From Dryocola sp. LX212 (GTDB lineage Bacteria; Pseudomonadota; Gammaproteobacteria; Enterobacterales; Enterobacteriaceae): DNA of 64,000 nucleotides. The notes under the pieces were generated by a model, which searched no databases, was not told the DNA's origin, and worked only from the letters and a program-made list of their open reading frames with translations. Position numbers and translations under genes: made by a program. The DNA lies in the NCBI GenBank assembly GCA_041504365.1, contig CP167917.1, positions 1,550,001 to 1,614,000 of the forward strand, given 5' to 3'. Position 1 is the stretch's first letter. The number at the start of each line of letters is the position of its first letter. Positions 19,823 through 31,098 of the stretch are shown here, in pieces.

Positions 19823-20317
19823 ATGGTAGATAGCAAGAAGCGCCCTGGCAAAGATCTCGACCGCATCGATCGCAATATTCTCAACGAACTGCAAAAAGAC
19901 GGGCGAATTTCAAACGTAGAGCTTTCTAAGCGTGTTGGGCTTTCACCGACCCCGTGCCTCGAGCGCGTGCGTCGTTTGGAACGCCAGGGTTTTATTCAGG
20001 GCTATACGGCGCTGTTAAACCCGCATTATCTGGATGCATCACTTCTGGTATTTGTTGAGATTACTCTGAATCGTGGCGCACCGGACGTGTTCGAGCAATT
20101 TAACTCCGCCGTGCAGAAACTCGAAGAAATTCAAGAGTGTCACCTGGTATCCGGCGATTTCGACTATCTGTTGAAGACCCGTGTACCGGATATGTCGGCC
20201 TATCGCAAATTATTAGGCGAAACCCTGTTAAGACTGCCGGGCGTTAATGACACCCGTACCTATGTGGTCATGGAAGAGGTCAAACAGAGTAATCGTCTGG
20301 TTATTAAGACCCGTTAA
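19823..20317 (+). CDS. lrp: Leucine-responsive regulatory protein Lrp
   Basis: A 164-residue feast/famine regulator with an N-terminal helix-turn-helix (LSKRVGLSPTPCLERVRRLE, about 34-53) and a C-terminal RAM domain that binds leucine and forms octamers. It controls amino-acid metabolism, fimbriae and one-carbon genes; the serC-aroA operon in this window is a known Lrp target in E. coli. The sequence is nearly invariant among enterics. It is followed by a strong terminator and then the ftsK promoter with a LexA box. Confidence 0.98.
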   Translation: MVDSKKRPGKDLDRIDRNILNELQKDGRISNVELSKRVGLSPTPCLERVRRLERQGFIQGYTALLNPHYLDASLLVFVEITLNRGAPDVFEQFNSAVQKLEEIQECHLVSGDFDYLLKTRVPDMSAYRKLLGETLLRLPGVNDTRTYVVMEEVKQSNRLVIKTR

Positions 20318-20355
20318 CACGGGCCAGGTGCAAAATCGGCGTATTTTGGTTACAC

Positions 20356-20375
20356 TCCTGGTAATCCATACAGCT
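20356..20375 (+). promoter_or_regulatory. LexA (SOS) box upstream of ftsK
   Basis: The 20-bp site has the invariant CTG-N10-CAG frame and the ACAG half intact, with one change in the left half (CTGG for CTGT). E. coli ftsK (dinH) has an SOS-regulated promoter at the equivalent place with nearly the same sequence, so induction of ftsK by DNA damage is likely kept. Confidence 0.7.
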
Positions 20376-20377
20376 TC

Positions 20378-20408
20378 AGTGCCGGGATTGTCCCGGCACT
20401 GTTGTTTT
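20378..20408 (+). terminator. Intrinsic terminator of lrp
   Basis: A perfect 10-bp stem AGTGCCGGGA/TCCCGGCACT with a 3-nt loop followed by GTTGTTTT. It begins three bases after the LexA box, so termination of lrp and initiation of ftsK are packed together. Confidence 0.8.
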
Positions 20409-20439
20409 CCATGAAAGTTAAGGACCTGGAGAGTCTTAC

Positions 20440-23400
20440 TTGAGCCAGGAATATACTGAAGATAAAGAAGTTACATTGAGGAAGCTCAGCAGCGGGCGCC
20501 GTTTACTCGAGGCATTGCTGATCCTTGTTGCCATTTTCGCTGTCTACCTGATGGCTGCATTACTGAGTTTTAACCCGTCAGATCCGAGCTGGTCACAAAC
20601 GGCTTGGCATGAACCTATCCATAATTTGGGTGGGGCGCCAGGTGCATGGCTTGCGGATACCCTGCTGTTCATCTTTGGCGTCATGGCCTACACCATCCCG
20701 GTGATCATCATCGGCGGCTGTTGGTTCACGTGGCAGCAAAGAGGCAGCGAAGATTACATCGACTATTTTGCCGTTTCGCTGCGCCTGATTGGCGTGCTGG
20801 CCATGGTGCTGACCTCCTGCGGTCTTGCCTCTATTAACGCCGATGATATCTGGTACTTCGCCTCCGGCGGCGTGATTGGCAGCCTGCTGAGTACGGCGAT
20901 GATGCCACTGCTCAACAGCAGCGGCGGCACTATCGCGCTGTTGTGTGTCTGGGCCGCGGGTCTGACGCTGTTCACCGGCTGGTCGTGGGTAGGTATCGCT
21001 GAAAAAATCGGTAGCGCCGTGCTTGCCGTACTGACTTTTGCCAGCAATCGCACCCGTAGGGACAACACCTGGCAGGACGAGGAATACGACTACGACGAAG
21101 AGCCAGCAGAGCCTGACGAAGAACACGAGCCAGCAATGGAGAAGCGTGAGTCTCGTCGTGCCCGTATCCTGCGTGGCGCTTTAGCCCGCAAGCAGCGTAT
21201 ATCGGAAAAGTTTGCTAATCCTAACGCGCGTAAAACAGACGCTGCGCTGTTCTCCGGCAAACGCATGGATGATGAAGACGACGTGTTGTTCTGCGCCCGT
21301 GGCGTTGAAGCCGACGCGAATGACGTCTTATTTTCCGGCAATAAAGCGACGCTGCCAGAAAACGAAGAATACGACCCGTTATTGAGCGGCTACTCCATTG
21401 CCGAGCCTGTGGCTGCCGCAGCCGCCGCGACAATGGCTAACCAGGCCTATGCTGGCCCGGCAGTGCCTACGGCACCAATGCCGGCGGTACAGACGCCTTC
21501 TCCGGAGACGGGGACCTCTCCGTCCATTGCCTGGGAGCCAGCGCCAACAACGATGACCCCGGAGCCCGTTATTGCACCGGCACCGGAAAGCTATGCCGCA
21601 TCCCCGCAGGCGGAACAGCAGCTCCCGCAGGAGGTGACCAGCCACTGGTCAGCGCCTGCTGCGCCAGAAGCCGAGCCGCAGTATCAGCCTGAACCGGTAG
21701 AAGAAGCTAAGCCGTCGCGCCCGCCGCTTTACCATTTCGAAGAAGTGGAGGCCCAGCGCGCTCGTGAACGCGAACAGCTTGCGGCATGGTATCAGCCGGT
21801 TCATGAACCTAAGCCCGATCCGTACGAGCACACGGTAGCGCAGGCAGCAATATCAGCTGCACCTTCTGCTAGCCCGTCAATACAGCAGGGCATCCCGGCT
21901 ATTCCTACACCAGATGTTACTTCTGTTGCGCCTGTTGTTCAGGAAGCGGCGAAGGTTGCCGCCACGGCTGCTGCATTTACGCCGGTATTCGGTATCGCCA
22001 GCGATGCACCGCGTACGCAGGTGAAAGAGGGGATAGGTCCGCAGCTTCCGCGTCCTAATCGTGTCCGTGTCCCAACGCGTCGTGAGCTGGCCTCTTATGG
22101 CATTAAGCTTCCGTCCCAGCGTATGGCAGAAGAGCAGGCCGCGCGTGAAGAAGAGCGTCGCCAGAACGGTGGCTACGACGACTACGAGGATGATAACGCC
22201 GCCGAGCAGGAACAGCATGAGCTGGCCCGCCAGTTCTCCGCTCAGCAACAGCAGCGTTACGGTCAGGAATACGAAGCGGAGCAGTCTTCTCAGGAAGACG
22301 AAGATGCCGCTGAGCAGGCAGAGCTGGCACGCCAGTTTGCAGCTCAGCAACAGCAGCGTTACGAGCAGGTACCTGCGCCTGCAAATGCACCGTTCTCGCT
22401 GGATGATTTCGACTTCTCACCAATGAAAGTCCTGGTGGACGATGGCCCAAGCGAGCCGCTGTTTACCCCGAGCGTAATCGAAGAACCGACCCCGGTTCAG
22501 CCAGCTTCCCCGCAGGGTTATGGTCAGCAACCGGCCCAGCAGCAGTATCAGGCCGCCAATGCGCAGCCTGCTTACCAGCCGCAGCAGCCCGTCGCGCCAC
22601 AGCCACAGGAAAGTTTGATTCACCCGTTCCTGATGCGTAACGGTGACGATCGTCCATTACAAAAACCGACCACGCCGCTGCCGTCGCTGGATCTGCTTAC
22701 CTCTCCACCTGAAGAGGTTGAGCCGATTGATACCTTCGCGCTTGAGCAAATGGCGCGCCTGGTGGAAGCCCGCCTGGCGGATTACCGCATTAAAGCGGAC
22801 GTCGTGGACTACTCTCCGGGCCCGGTTATCACCCGTTTCGAACTGGATTTAGCCCCTGGCGTCAAGGCGGCGCGTATCTCTAACCTGTCCCGTGACCTTG
22901 CACGTTCGCTCTCGACCGTCGCCGTGCGCGTAGTAGAGGTTATTCCGGGCAAGCCGTATGTTGGCCTGGAATTACCAAATAAAAAGCGCCAGACGGTTTA
23001 TCTGCGTGAAGTGCTCGACTGCGCGAAATTCCGCGATAGCACTTCTCCGCTGACCGTTGTGCTGGGTAAAGACATCGGGGGGGAATCCGTGGTAGCCGAC
23101 CTGGCGAAAATGCCTCACCTGCTGGTGGCGGGTACAACCGGTTCCGGTAAGTCCGTGGGCGTGAATGCGATGATCCTCAGCATTCTCTACAAGGCGACAC
23201 CGGAAGAAGTTAAGTTCATCATGATCGACCCGAAAATGCTTGAGCTGTCGGTCTATGAAGGCATTCCTCACCTGTTGACCGAAGTGGTTACCGACATGAA
23301 AGACGCCGCCAACGCCCTGCGCTGGAGCGTCAATGAGATGGAACGCCGCTACAAATTAATGTCCGCGCTCGGCGTGCGTAATCTTGCAGGCTATAACGAA

Positions 23401-24153
23401 CGCGTGCTGGAAGCCGAACGCATGGGGCGTCCAATTCCGGATCCGTTCTGGAAACCGGGCGACAGCATGGACGTCACGCATCCAATGCTTGAAAAACTGC
23501 CGTATATCGTGGTGCTGGTGGATGAATTCGCCGACCTGATGATGACCGTGGGTAAAAAAGTCGAAGAGCTGATTGCTCGCCTGGCGCAGAAGGCGCGTGC
23601 GGCGGGGATCCACCTTGTGCTTGCTACCCAGCGCCCATCCGTTGACGTTATCACCGGCCTGATAAAAGCGAACATCCCGACGCGTATCGCCTTTACCGTA
23701 TCGAGCAAGATCGACTCCCGTACCATCCTGGATCAGGGCGGCGCGGAATCACTGCTAGGCATGGGTGATATGCTTTATTCCGGCCCTAACTCCACCACGC
23801 CTGTACGTGTGCACGGCGCTTTTGTGCGCGATCAGGAAGTTCATGCGGTGGTACAGGACTGGAAAGCGCGCGGTCGTCCGCAATATATTTCCGGCATCAC
23901 CTCCGATAGCGAGGGTGAAGGCGGAGCGGGTGGCGGTCTTGACGGCGATGAAGAGCTGGATCCGCTGTTTGACCAGGCCGTGGCCTTTGTCGTTGAAAAA
24001 CGCAAAGCGTCAATTTCTGGCGTTCAGCGCCAGTTCCGTATCGGCTATAACCGCGCGGCGCGCATCGTTGAACAAATGGAAGCGCAGGGTATCGTGAGTC
24101 CGCAGGGGCATAACGGTAACCGCGAAGTGCTTGCACCGCCGCCGTTTGAGTAG
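20440..24153 (+). CDS. ftsK: DNA translocase FtsK
   Basis: A 1237-residue septal DNA pump. The N-terminal membrane domain (about 1-200, four helices) anchors it at the divisome. A low-complexity P/Q/E/A-rich linker runs from ~200 to ~735. The RecA-like motor has Walker A GTTGSGKS at 898-905 and Walker [11 protein letters not shown]. The gamma winged helix at the C-terminus (from about DPLFDQAV) reads KOPS and activates XerCD at dif. Translation starts at TTG, as in E. coli, after GGAGAG. The linker is about 90 residues shorter than in E. coli (1329 aa). It contains two copies of an ELARQF-AQQQQRY unit spaced 34 residues apart (594 and 628). Confidence 0.96.
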   Translation: MSQEYTEDKEVTLRKLSSGRRLLEALLILVAIFAVYLMAALLSFNPSDPSWSQTAWHEPIHNLGGAPGAWLADTLLFIFGVMAYTIPVIIIGGCWFTWQQRGSEDYIDYFAVSLRLIGVLAMVLTSCGLASINADDIWYFASGGVIGSLLSTAMMPLLNSSGGTIALLCVWAAGLTLFTGWSWVGIAEKIGSAVLAVLTFASNRTRRDNTWQDEEYDYDEEPAEPDEEHEPAMEKRESRRARILRGALARKQRISEKFANPNARKTDAALFSGKRMDDEDDVLFCARGVEADANDVLFSGNKATLPENEEYDPLLSGYSIAEPVAAAAAATMANQAYAGPAVPTAPMPAVQTPSPETGTSPSIAWEPAPTTMTPEPVIAPAPESYAASPQAEQQLPQEVTSHWSAPAAPEAEPQYQPEPVEEAKPSRPPLYHFEEVEAQRAREREQLAAWYQPVHEPKPDPYEHTVAQAAISAAPSASPSIQQGIPAIPTPDVTSVAPVVQEAAKVAATAAAFTPVFGIASDAPRTQVKEGIGPQLPRPNRVRVPTRRELASYGIKLPSQRMAEEQAAREEERRQNGGYDDYEDDNAAEQEQHELARQFSAQQQQRYGQEYEAEQSSQEDEDAAEQAELARQFAAQQQQRYEQVPAPANAPFSLDDFDFSPMKVLVDDGPSEPLFTPSVIEEPTPVQPASPQGYGQQPAQQQYQAANAQPAYQPQQPVAPQPQESLIHPFLMRNGDDRPLQKPTTPLPSLDLLTSPPEEVEPIDTFALEQMARLVEARLADYRIKADVVDYSPGPVITRFELDLAPGVKAARISNLSRDLARSLSTVAVRVVEVIPGKPYVGLELPNKKRQTVYLREVLDCAKFRDSTSPLTVVLGKDIGGESVVADLAKMPHLLVAGTTGSGKSVGVNAMILSILYKATPEEVKFIMIDPKMLELSVYEGIPHLLTEVVTDMKDAANALRWSVNEMERRYKLMSALGVRNLAGYNERVLEAERMGRPIPDPFWKPGDSMDVTHPMLEKLPYIVVLVDEFADLMMTVGKKVEELIARLAQKARAAGIHLVLATQRPSVDVITGLIKANIPTRIAFTVSSKIDSRTILDQGGAESLLGMGDMLYSGPNSTTPVRVHGAFVRDQEVHAVVQDWKARGRPQYISGITSDSEGEGGAGGGLDGDEELDPLFDQAVAFVVEKRKASISGVQRQFRIGYNRAARIVEQMEAQGIVSPQGHNGNREVLAPPPFE

Positions 24154-24158
24154 TGACC

Positions 24159-24190
24159 TGCATAAAAGCCGTGGCTGCGGCTTTTATGCA
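24159..24190 (+). terminator. Long perfect hairpin terminating ftsK
   Basis: A 13-bp perfect stem with a 6-nt loop begins 5 nt after the ftsK stop codon. A T-run lies within the 3' arm (CTTTTATGCA) rather than after it, and an A-run in the 5' arm makes it symmetrical. It isolates ftsK from lolA. Confidence 0.7.
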
Positions 24191-24316
24191 AAGAAGGGTA
24201 AATTGCCGGAAAATCAGCTTTTTCTTCTGTTGTTCCGCTTTCGCTCTGCACTAGAGTGGACAGCAGAAGCGCCGCCGCGCCGTCGCGCGGGGGCTACTGA
24301 ATACAGAGGAATAATA

Positions 24317-24928
24317 ATGAAAAAGATCGCCATTGCCTGTGCTTTGTTAACTACTTTTGCCGCAACCAGCGTTTGGGCAGATGCCGCAGGTGACCTGAAA
24401 GGGCGCCTGGATAAAGTCAGCAGCTTCCACGCCAGCTTCACCCAGAAAGTCACCGACGGCAGCGGTGCTGCGGTGCAGGAAGGCCAGGGTGACCTGTGGG
24501 TTAAGCGTCCGAATCTGTTTAACTGGCACATGACCCAGCCGGACGAAAGCATACTTGTGTCCGACGGCAAAACCTTATGGTTCTACAACCCGTTTGTTGA
24601 GCAGGTCAGCGCGACCTGGCTGAAAGACGCCACCAGCAACACGCCATTTATGCTGATCGCACGTAACCAGACCAGCGACTGGCAGCAATACAACATCAAG
24701 CAAAATGGTGATGACTTTGTGCTGACGCCGAAAACCAGCGCCGGTAACCTCAAGCAGTTCACCATCAACGTAGGGCGTGACGGAATCATCCACCAGTTCA
24801 GCGCGGTAGAGCAGGACGAGCAGCGCAGCAGCTACGCGCTCAAAACCCAGCAGAACGGTGCGGTGGACATGAGCAAGTTTACGTTCACCCCGCCAAAAGA
24901 CGTAACGGTGGACGACCAGCGTAAGTAG
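24317..24928 (+). CDS. lolA: Outer-membrane lipoprotein carrier LolA
   Basis: A 203-residue periplasmic chaperone that takes lipoproteins from LolCDE and hands them to LolB. A signal peptide ([11 protein letters not shown]) is cleaved after A21 (SVWA-DAAG). The mature part shows the LolA hydrophobic-cavity pattern with aromatic/hydrophobic residues ([23 protein letters not shown]). The start was chosen at the ATG preceded by AGAGGA, which gives the signal peptide and the E. coli length. It lies 8 bp before rarA, with which it forms an operon. Confidence 0.97.
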   Translation: MKKIAIACALLTTFAATSVWADAAGDLKGRLDKVSSFHASFTQKVTDGSGAAVQEGQGDLWVKRPNLFNWHMTQPDESILVSDGKTLWFYNPFVEQVSATWLKDATSNTPFMLIARNQTSDWQQYNIKQNGDDFVLTPKTSAGNLKQFTINVGRDGIIHQFSAVEQDEQRSSYALKTQQNGAVDMSKFTFTPPKDVTVDDQRK

Positions 24929-24936
24929 AGGTCTGA

Positions 24937-26283
24937 GTGGGCAATCTGTCGCTCGATTTTTCTGATAACACCTTCCAGCCTCTGGCCGCCCGTATGCGGC
25001 CAGAGAACCTGGCGCAGTACATCGGCCAGCAGCACCTGCTGGCCCCTGGCAAACCACTGCCGCGGGCGATTGAAGCAGGGCACCTGCATTCAATGATTTT
25101 ATGGGGGCCACCCGGCACCGGTAAAACCACGCTTGCGGAAGTGATTGGTCGCTATGCGAATGCCGACATAGAACGGATTTCAGCGGTTACCTCGGGCGTG
25201 AAAGAGATCCGCGAAGCTATAGAACGAGCCCGCCAGAACCGCAACGCAGGCCGCCGCACTATTCTGTTTGTGGATGAAGTCCACCGCTTCAATAAAGGCC
25301 AGCAGGATGCATTTCTGCCGCACATTGAAGATGGCACCATCACTTTCATCGGTGCCACCACCGAAAACCCCTCTTTCGAGCTGAACTCGGCGCTGCTGTC
25401 CCGCGCCCGTGTGTATCTGCTGAAATCCCTTACCGTGGACGATATCGAACAGGTGCTGGATCAGGCAATGAAAGACAGCGATCGCGGCTACGGTAAGCAG
25501 ACTGACCTGGTCTTACCTGATGAAACCCGTAAAGCCATCGCTGAGCTGGTAAACGGCGATGCTCGTCGTGCCCTGAACACGCTGGAAATGATGGCGGACA
25601 TGGCGGAAACGGACGCCAAAGGCAAACGAGTTTTGCAGACCACGCTGCTCACTGAGATTGCCGGTGAACGCAGCGCCCGTTTTGATAATAAAGGCGACCG
25701 CTTTTATGACCTGATTTCCGCGCTGCATAAGTCAGTGCGTGGCTCAGCGCCGGATGCAGCACTTTACTGGTATGCGAGGATTATCACCGCTGGTGGCGAT
25801 CCGCTGTACGTTGCGCGTCGTTTACTCGCCATTGCTTCGGAAGACGTGGGCAATGCGGATCCGCGCGGCATGCAGGTAGCCATATCAGCCTGGGATTGCT
25901 TTACACGCGTTGGCCCGGCAGAAGGGGAACGCGCCATTGCCCAGGCTATCGTTTACCTGGCCTGCGCGCCGAAAAGTAACGCCGTTTATACCGCCTTTAA
26001 AGCCGCGATGGCAGATGCCCGCGAGCGTCCGGATTACGACGTGCCGGTTCATCTGCGCAATGCACCAACCAGGCTGATGAAAGAGATGGGTTACGGGCAG
26101 GAGTATCGCTACGCCCATGACGAACCCAACGCCTACGCCGCGGGTGAAGTCTTCTTCCCGGAGGAAATGGCACAAACACGCTATTATTCCCCGACAAACA
26201 GAGGTCTTGAGGGCAAGATAGGTGAAAAGCTCGCCTGGCTTGCTGAACAGGATCAGAAAAGCCCCACAAAACGCTACCGCTAA
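24937..26283 (+). CDS. rarA: Replication-associated recombination AAA+ protein RarA (MgsA)
   Basis: A 448-residue AAA+ clamp-loader-like ATPase, homologue of eukaryotic WRNIP1/Mgs1, acting at stalled forks with SSB. Walker A GPPGTGKT is at 57-64, Walker [13 protein letters not shown] lies near 110, and sensor 1 is GATTENPS. The C-terminal tetramerisation domain runs to KRYR. The start codon is GTG, 8 bp after the lolA stop with AGAGGT upstream; the same start is used in E. coli. Confidence 0.96.
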   Translation: MGNLSLDFSDNTFQPLAARMRPENLAQYIGQQHLLAPGKPLPRAIEAGHLHSMILWGPPGTGKTTLAEVIGRYANADIERISAVTSGVKEIREAIERARQNRNAGRRTILFVDEVHRFNKGQQDAFLPHIEDGTITFIGATTENPSFELNSALLSRARVYLLKSLTVDDIEQVLDQAMKDSDRGYGKQTDLVLPDETRKAIAELVNGDARRALNTLEMMADMAETDAKGKRVLQTTLLTEIAGERSARFDNKGDRFYDLISALHKSVRGSAPDAALYWYARIITAGGDPLYVARRLLAIASEDVGNADPRGMQVAISAWDCFTRVGPAEGERAIAQAIVYLACAPKSNAVYTAFKAAMADARERPDYDVPVHLRNAPTRLMKEMGYGQEYRYAHDEPNAYAAGEVFFPEEMAQTRYYSPTNRGLEGKIGEKLAWLAEQDQKSPTKRYR

Positions 26284-26355
26284 TGCAGTCGTTGCGGTAA
26301 GGTTAGCAAGACTATCAGTGCGGTTGCAGGCTGTGACCGCATCCCCTTCATTTAA

Positions 26356-27669
<1,314 letters not shown>

Positions 27670-27697
27670 TTATTCAACTCAACTATGGGTTGAATGT

Positions 27698-27724
27698 AAA
27701 AAGCGCCTCAGGGCGCTTTTTTTA
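27698..27724 (+). terminator. Intrinsic terminator of serS
   Basis: AAAAGCGCC/GGCGCTTTT stem with a 4-nt loop and a seven-T tract, about 30 nt after the serS stop. Confidence 0.88.
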
Positions 27725-27764
27725 TGCGCGAAACAATCCCAACCCAGCAGATTATCCGCCTTCT

Positions 27765-27805
27765 TTGACGCGAGACAATAACGCCTACCCCTAAGGAAGT
27801 ATCAT
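27765..27805 (+). promoter_or_regulatory. Class II FNR-dependent promoter of dmsABC with a NarL heptamer
   Basis: FNR-like site TTGAC-GCGA-GACAA (27765-27778) is centred 41.5 bp before a start inferred at 27813 from the -10 TATCAT (27800-27805). This is exactly class II geometry. A TACCCCT heptamer (27786-27792) fitting the NarL consensus TACYYMT lies between them, consistent with nitrate repression. E. coli dmsA has an FNR site of the same imperfect type at -41.5 and NarL repression. The predicted 5' leader is about 210 nt. Confidence 0.7.
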
Positions 27806-28024
27806 TGTCGCCAGAAAGTGGGTGATGATTTCATAATTATTTATTCAAGAAACTTATCATTTGGCCGCCGTGATTTACATGACGTGACGCGACAGGCTAA
27901 TCAGCATAACGCTAATTTCACCGACGCTTACTTTCTCTCTTTGGCTGCAATGGAGCCGCGGGCCGTTGATCCTGCGGTTGTGCTGACAGCTTATTTTAAA
28001 CGTGAGCAAACAAAGTAGGTCATC

Positions 28025-30469
28025 ATGACTGATAAAACCCCTAACGCGATCCTCGCGGCAGAGGTAAGCCGCCGTAAGCTGGTGACAACCACGGCTATCG
28101 GTGGGCTGGCTGCGGCGAGCAGCGCCTTCACATTACCGTTCTCCCGTATGGCTTTCGCACAGACTCCTGCCGGCACCGTTAGCGGCAACGAAAAAGTAGT
28201 GTGGAGCGCCTGTACGGTCAACTGCGGTAGCCGCTGCCCGCTGCGCATGCACGTGGTAGATGGTGAAATTAAATACGTGGAAACCGACAACACCGGCGAT
28301 GACGATTACGAAGGGCTGCACCAGGTGCGCGCCTGCCTGCGTGGCCGCTCCATGCGCCGTCGCGTCTATAATGCTGACCGTCTTAAGTACCCGATGAAGC
28401 GCGTAGGCGCTCGCGGGGAAGGGAAGTTCGAGCGCATCAGCTGGGAAGAAGCCTTTGATACTATCGCCGCCAGCATGAAGGGCATTATCAAAGAGTACGG
28501 CAACGAAGCGATTTACCTGAACTACGGCACCGGCACGCTGGGTGGCACGATGACCCGCTCCTGGCCGCCAGGCTCCTCGCTAATCGCCCGCATGATGAAC
28601 TGCGTAGGCGGTTATCTCAACCACTACGGCGACTACTCTACCGCGCAAATTGCCGCAGGCCTGAACTATACCTACGGTGGTTGGGCGGACGGCAACAGCC
28701 CTTCAGACATTGAGAACAGCAAGCTGGTTGTGCTCTTTGGGAATAACCCAGGCGAAACGCGTATGAGCGGCGGCGGGGTGACTTACTACCTTGAGCAGGC
28801 TCGCGAAAAATCTAACGCCCGTATGATCATCATCGATCCGCGCTATACCGACACCGGCGCAGGCCGCGAAGATGAATGGATCCCGATTCGTCCGGGCACC
28901 GATGCGGCGCTGATTTCAGCGCTGGCGTGGGTGATGATTACTGAAAATCTGGTCGATCAGCCGTTCCTCGATAAATACTGCGTTGGCTATGACGAAAAGA
29001 CGATGCCAGCGGGTGCGCCTGCTAACGGGCACTATAAAGCTTACATCCTGGGCCAGGGAGAAGATGGCATAGCGAAAACGCCGGAGTGGGCTTCGCAGAT
29101 CACCGGTATTCCGGTCGATCGCATCATTAAGCTAGCCCGTGAAATCGGCAGTACGAAACCTGCGTTTATCAGCCAGGGCTGGGGGCCGCAGCGTCACTCA
29201 AACGGCGAGCTGGTTTCCCGGGCTATTGCAATGCTCTCTATTCTGACCGGTAACGTGGGGATTAACGGCGGCAACAGTGGCGCGCGTGAAGGATCTTATA
29301 GTCTGCCGTTCGTGCGCATGCCAACGCTTGAAAATCCGGTGCAGACCAGCATCTCCATGTTCATGTGGACAGATGCTATTGAGCGCGGCCCGGAAATGAC
29401 CGCCACCCGTGACGGCGTGCGCGGTAAGGACAAGCTCGACGTACCAATCAAGATGGTCTGGAACTACGCCAGCAACTGCCTGATTAACCAGCACTCCGAA
29501 ATCAACCGTACCCACGATATCCTGCAGGACGAAAAGAAGTGCGAGATGATTGTGGTTATCGATAACCACATGACCTCCTCGGCTAAGTATGCCGACATCC
29601 TGCTGCCAGACTGCACCGCGTCTGAGCAGATGGACTTCTGCCTGGATGCCTCCTGCGGCAACATGTCCTACGTGATTTTTGCCGGGCAGGCCATCAAGCC
29701 CCGCTTCGAATGCAAAACCATCTACGAGATGACCACCGAGCTTGCTAAACGCCTGGGCGTTGAGCAGCAGTTCACCGAAGGCCGGACTCAGGAAGGCTGG
29801 ATGCGCCACCTGTACAAGCAGTCTCAGGAAGCGATTCCAGACCTGCCGAGCTTCGAGGAATTCCAGCAGCAGGGCATCTACAAGCAGCGCGATCCGGAAG
29901 GGCATCACGTGGCGTACAAAGCGTTCCGTGAAGACCCGGCGGCCAACCCGCTGACAACACCGTCTGGCAAAATCGAAATCTACTCGGCCCAGCTTGCAGA
30001 AATCGCCGCGACCTGGCAACTGCCGGAAGGCGACGTTATCGATCCGCTGCCGGTTTACAGCTCTGGGTTCGAAAACTACGGCGATCCGCTTGCCGAAAAA
30101 TGGCCGCTGCAGCTGACGGGCTTCCACTACAAAGCGCGTGCTCACTCCACCTATGGCAACGTTGATGTGCTGAAGGCCGCATGCCGTCAGGAAATGTGGA
30201 TTAACCCAATCGACGCGCAGAAGCGCGGCATCGCCAACGGCGATGTTGTGCGGATTTTTAATGGCCGCGGCGAAGTACGCATTAATGCCAAAGTCACTCC
30301 TCGTATCGTTCCTGGCGTTGTCGCGCTGGGGGAAGGGGCCTGGTACAACCCGGATGCAAATAAAATTGACCATGCGGGCAGTATCAACGTGTTAACCACC
30401 CAACGTCCGTCTCCGCTGGCGAAAGGTAACCCATCCCACAGCAACCTGGTTCAGGTCGAGAAGGCGTAA
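28025..30469 (+). CDS. dmsA: Anaerobic DMSO reductase, catalytic molybdopterin subunit DmsA
   Basis: At 814 residues this is the E. coli length. A twin-arginine signal (VSRRKLVTTTA followed by a hydrophobic stretch, cleaved near AFAQ, about residue 41) exports the folded enzyme. The Fe-S site begins CTVNCGSRC, with a fourth cysteine at VRACLRG. The bis-MGD domain includes the NHYGDYST region, whose serine ligates molybdenum. It reduces DMSO, TMAO and other S/N-oxides in anaerobic respiration, receiving electrons from DmsB. It is the first gene of dmsABC, under a class II FNR promoter. Confidence 0.97.
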   Translation: MTDKTPNAILAAEVSRRKLVTTTAIGGLAAASSAFTLPFSRMAFAQTPAGTVSGNEKVVWSACTVNCGSRCPLRMHVVDGEIKYVETDNTGDDDYEGLHQVRACLRGRSMRRRVYNADRLKYPMKRVGARGEGKFERISWEEAFDTIAASMKGIIKEYGNEAIYLNYGTGTLGGTMTRSWPPGSSLIARMMNCVGGYLNHYGDYSTAQIAAGLNYTYGGWADGNSPSDIENSKLVVLFGNNPGETRMSGGGVTYYLEQAREKSNARMIIIDPRYTDTGAGREDEWIPIRPGTDAALISALAWVMITENLVDQPFLDKYCVGYDEKTMPAGAPANGHYKAYILGQGEDGIAKTPEWASQITGIPVDRIIKLAREIGSTKPAFISQGWGPQRHSNGELVSRAIAMLSILTGNVGINGGNSGAREGSYSLPFVRMPTLENPVQTSISMFMWTDAIERGPEMTATRDGVRGKDKLDVPIKMVWNYASNCLINQHSEINRTHDILQDEKKCEMIVVIDNHMTSSAKYADILLPDCTASEQMDFCLDASCGNMSYVIFAGQAIKPRFECKTIYEMTTELAKRLGVEQQFTEGRTQEGWMRHLYKQSQEAIPDLPSFEEFQQQGIYKQRDPEGHHVAYKAFREDPAANPLTTPSGKIEIYSAQLAEIAATWQLPEGDVIDPLPVYSSGFENYGDPLAEKWPLQLTGFHYKARAHSTYGNVDVLKAACRQEMWINPIDAQKRGIANGDVVRIFNGRGEVRINAKVTPRIVPGVVALGEGAWYNPDANKIDHAGSINVLTTQRPSPLAKGNPSHSNLVQVEKA

Positions 30470-30479
30470 GGAGTAGCTG

Positions 30480-31097
30480 ATGACAACCCAGTACGGATTT
30501 TACATTGACTCAAGTCGCTGCACCGGCTGCAAAACCTGCGAGCTGGCCTGCAAAGACTACAAAAATTTAGGCCCGGACGTCAGCTTCCGCCGCATTTATG
30601 AATACGCGGGCGGCGACTGGCAGGAGGATAACGGTGTTTATCATCAGAATGTCTTCGCCTATTACCTGTCGATAGCCTGTAACCATTGCGAAGACCCGGC
30701 CTGCACCAAGGTTTGCCCGAGCGGTGCAATGCACAAGCGCGAAGATGGTTTTGTGGTGGTTAACGAAGATGTGTGCATCGGCTGCCGCTACTGCCACATG
30801 GCCTGCCCTTACGGCGCGCCGCAGTACAACGCTGAGAAAGGTCACATGACCAAGTGCGACGGCTGCTACGACCGCATCGCCGACGGCAAAAAGCCGATCT
30901 GCGTCGAGTCCTGCCCGCTGCGCGCGCTGGATATGGCACCAATCGACGAGCTGCGTAAAAAGCACGGCGAACAGGCTGCCATTGCGCCGCTGCCGTCCGC
31001 GCACTTCACCAAACCGAATATCGTCATTAAACCTAACGCCAACGGCCGCCCCTGCGGGGATAAAACCGGCTATCTGGCCAACCCGAAGGAGGTCTGA
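30480..31097 (+). CDS. dmsB: Anaerobic DMSO reductase, four-cluster Fe-S subunit DmsB
   Basis: A 205-residue 16-cysteine ferredoxin that relays electrons from DmsC-bound menaquinol to DmsA. Four cysteine groups are visible, starting with C14-x2-C17-x2-C20-x3-C24, then CNHCEDPACTKVC, CIGCRYCHMAC and CDGCYD...CVESC. There is no signal peptide, as it is carried out by the Tat signal of DmsA. It lies 10 bp after dmsA with GGAG before the ATG, and 1 bp before dmsC. Confidence 0.97.
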   Translation: MTTQYGFYIDSSRCTGCKTCELACKDYKNLGPDVSFRRIYEYAGGDWQEDNGVYHQNVFAYYLSIACNHCEDPACTKVCPSGAMHKREDGFVVVNEDVCIGCRYCHMACPYGAPQYNAEKGHMTKCDGCYDRIADGKKPICVESCPLRALDMAPIDELRKKHGEQAAIAPLPSAHFTKPNIVIKPNANGRPCGDKTGYLANPKEV

Positions 31098-31098
31098 G

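Noticed and set aside
29198-30373. 391-codon open frame antisense to dmsA
   Set aside because: A shadow of dmsA in the complementary frame, with a composition unlike a real protein.
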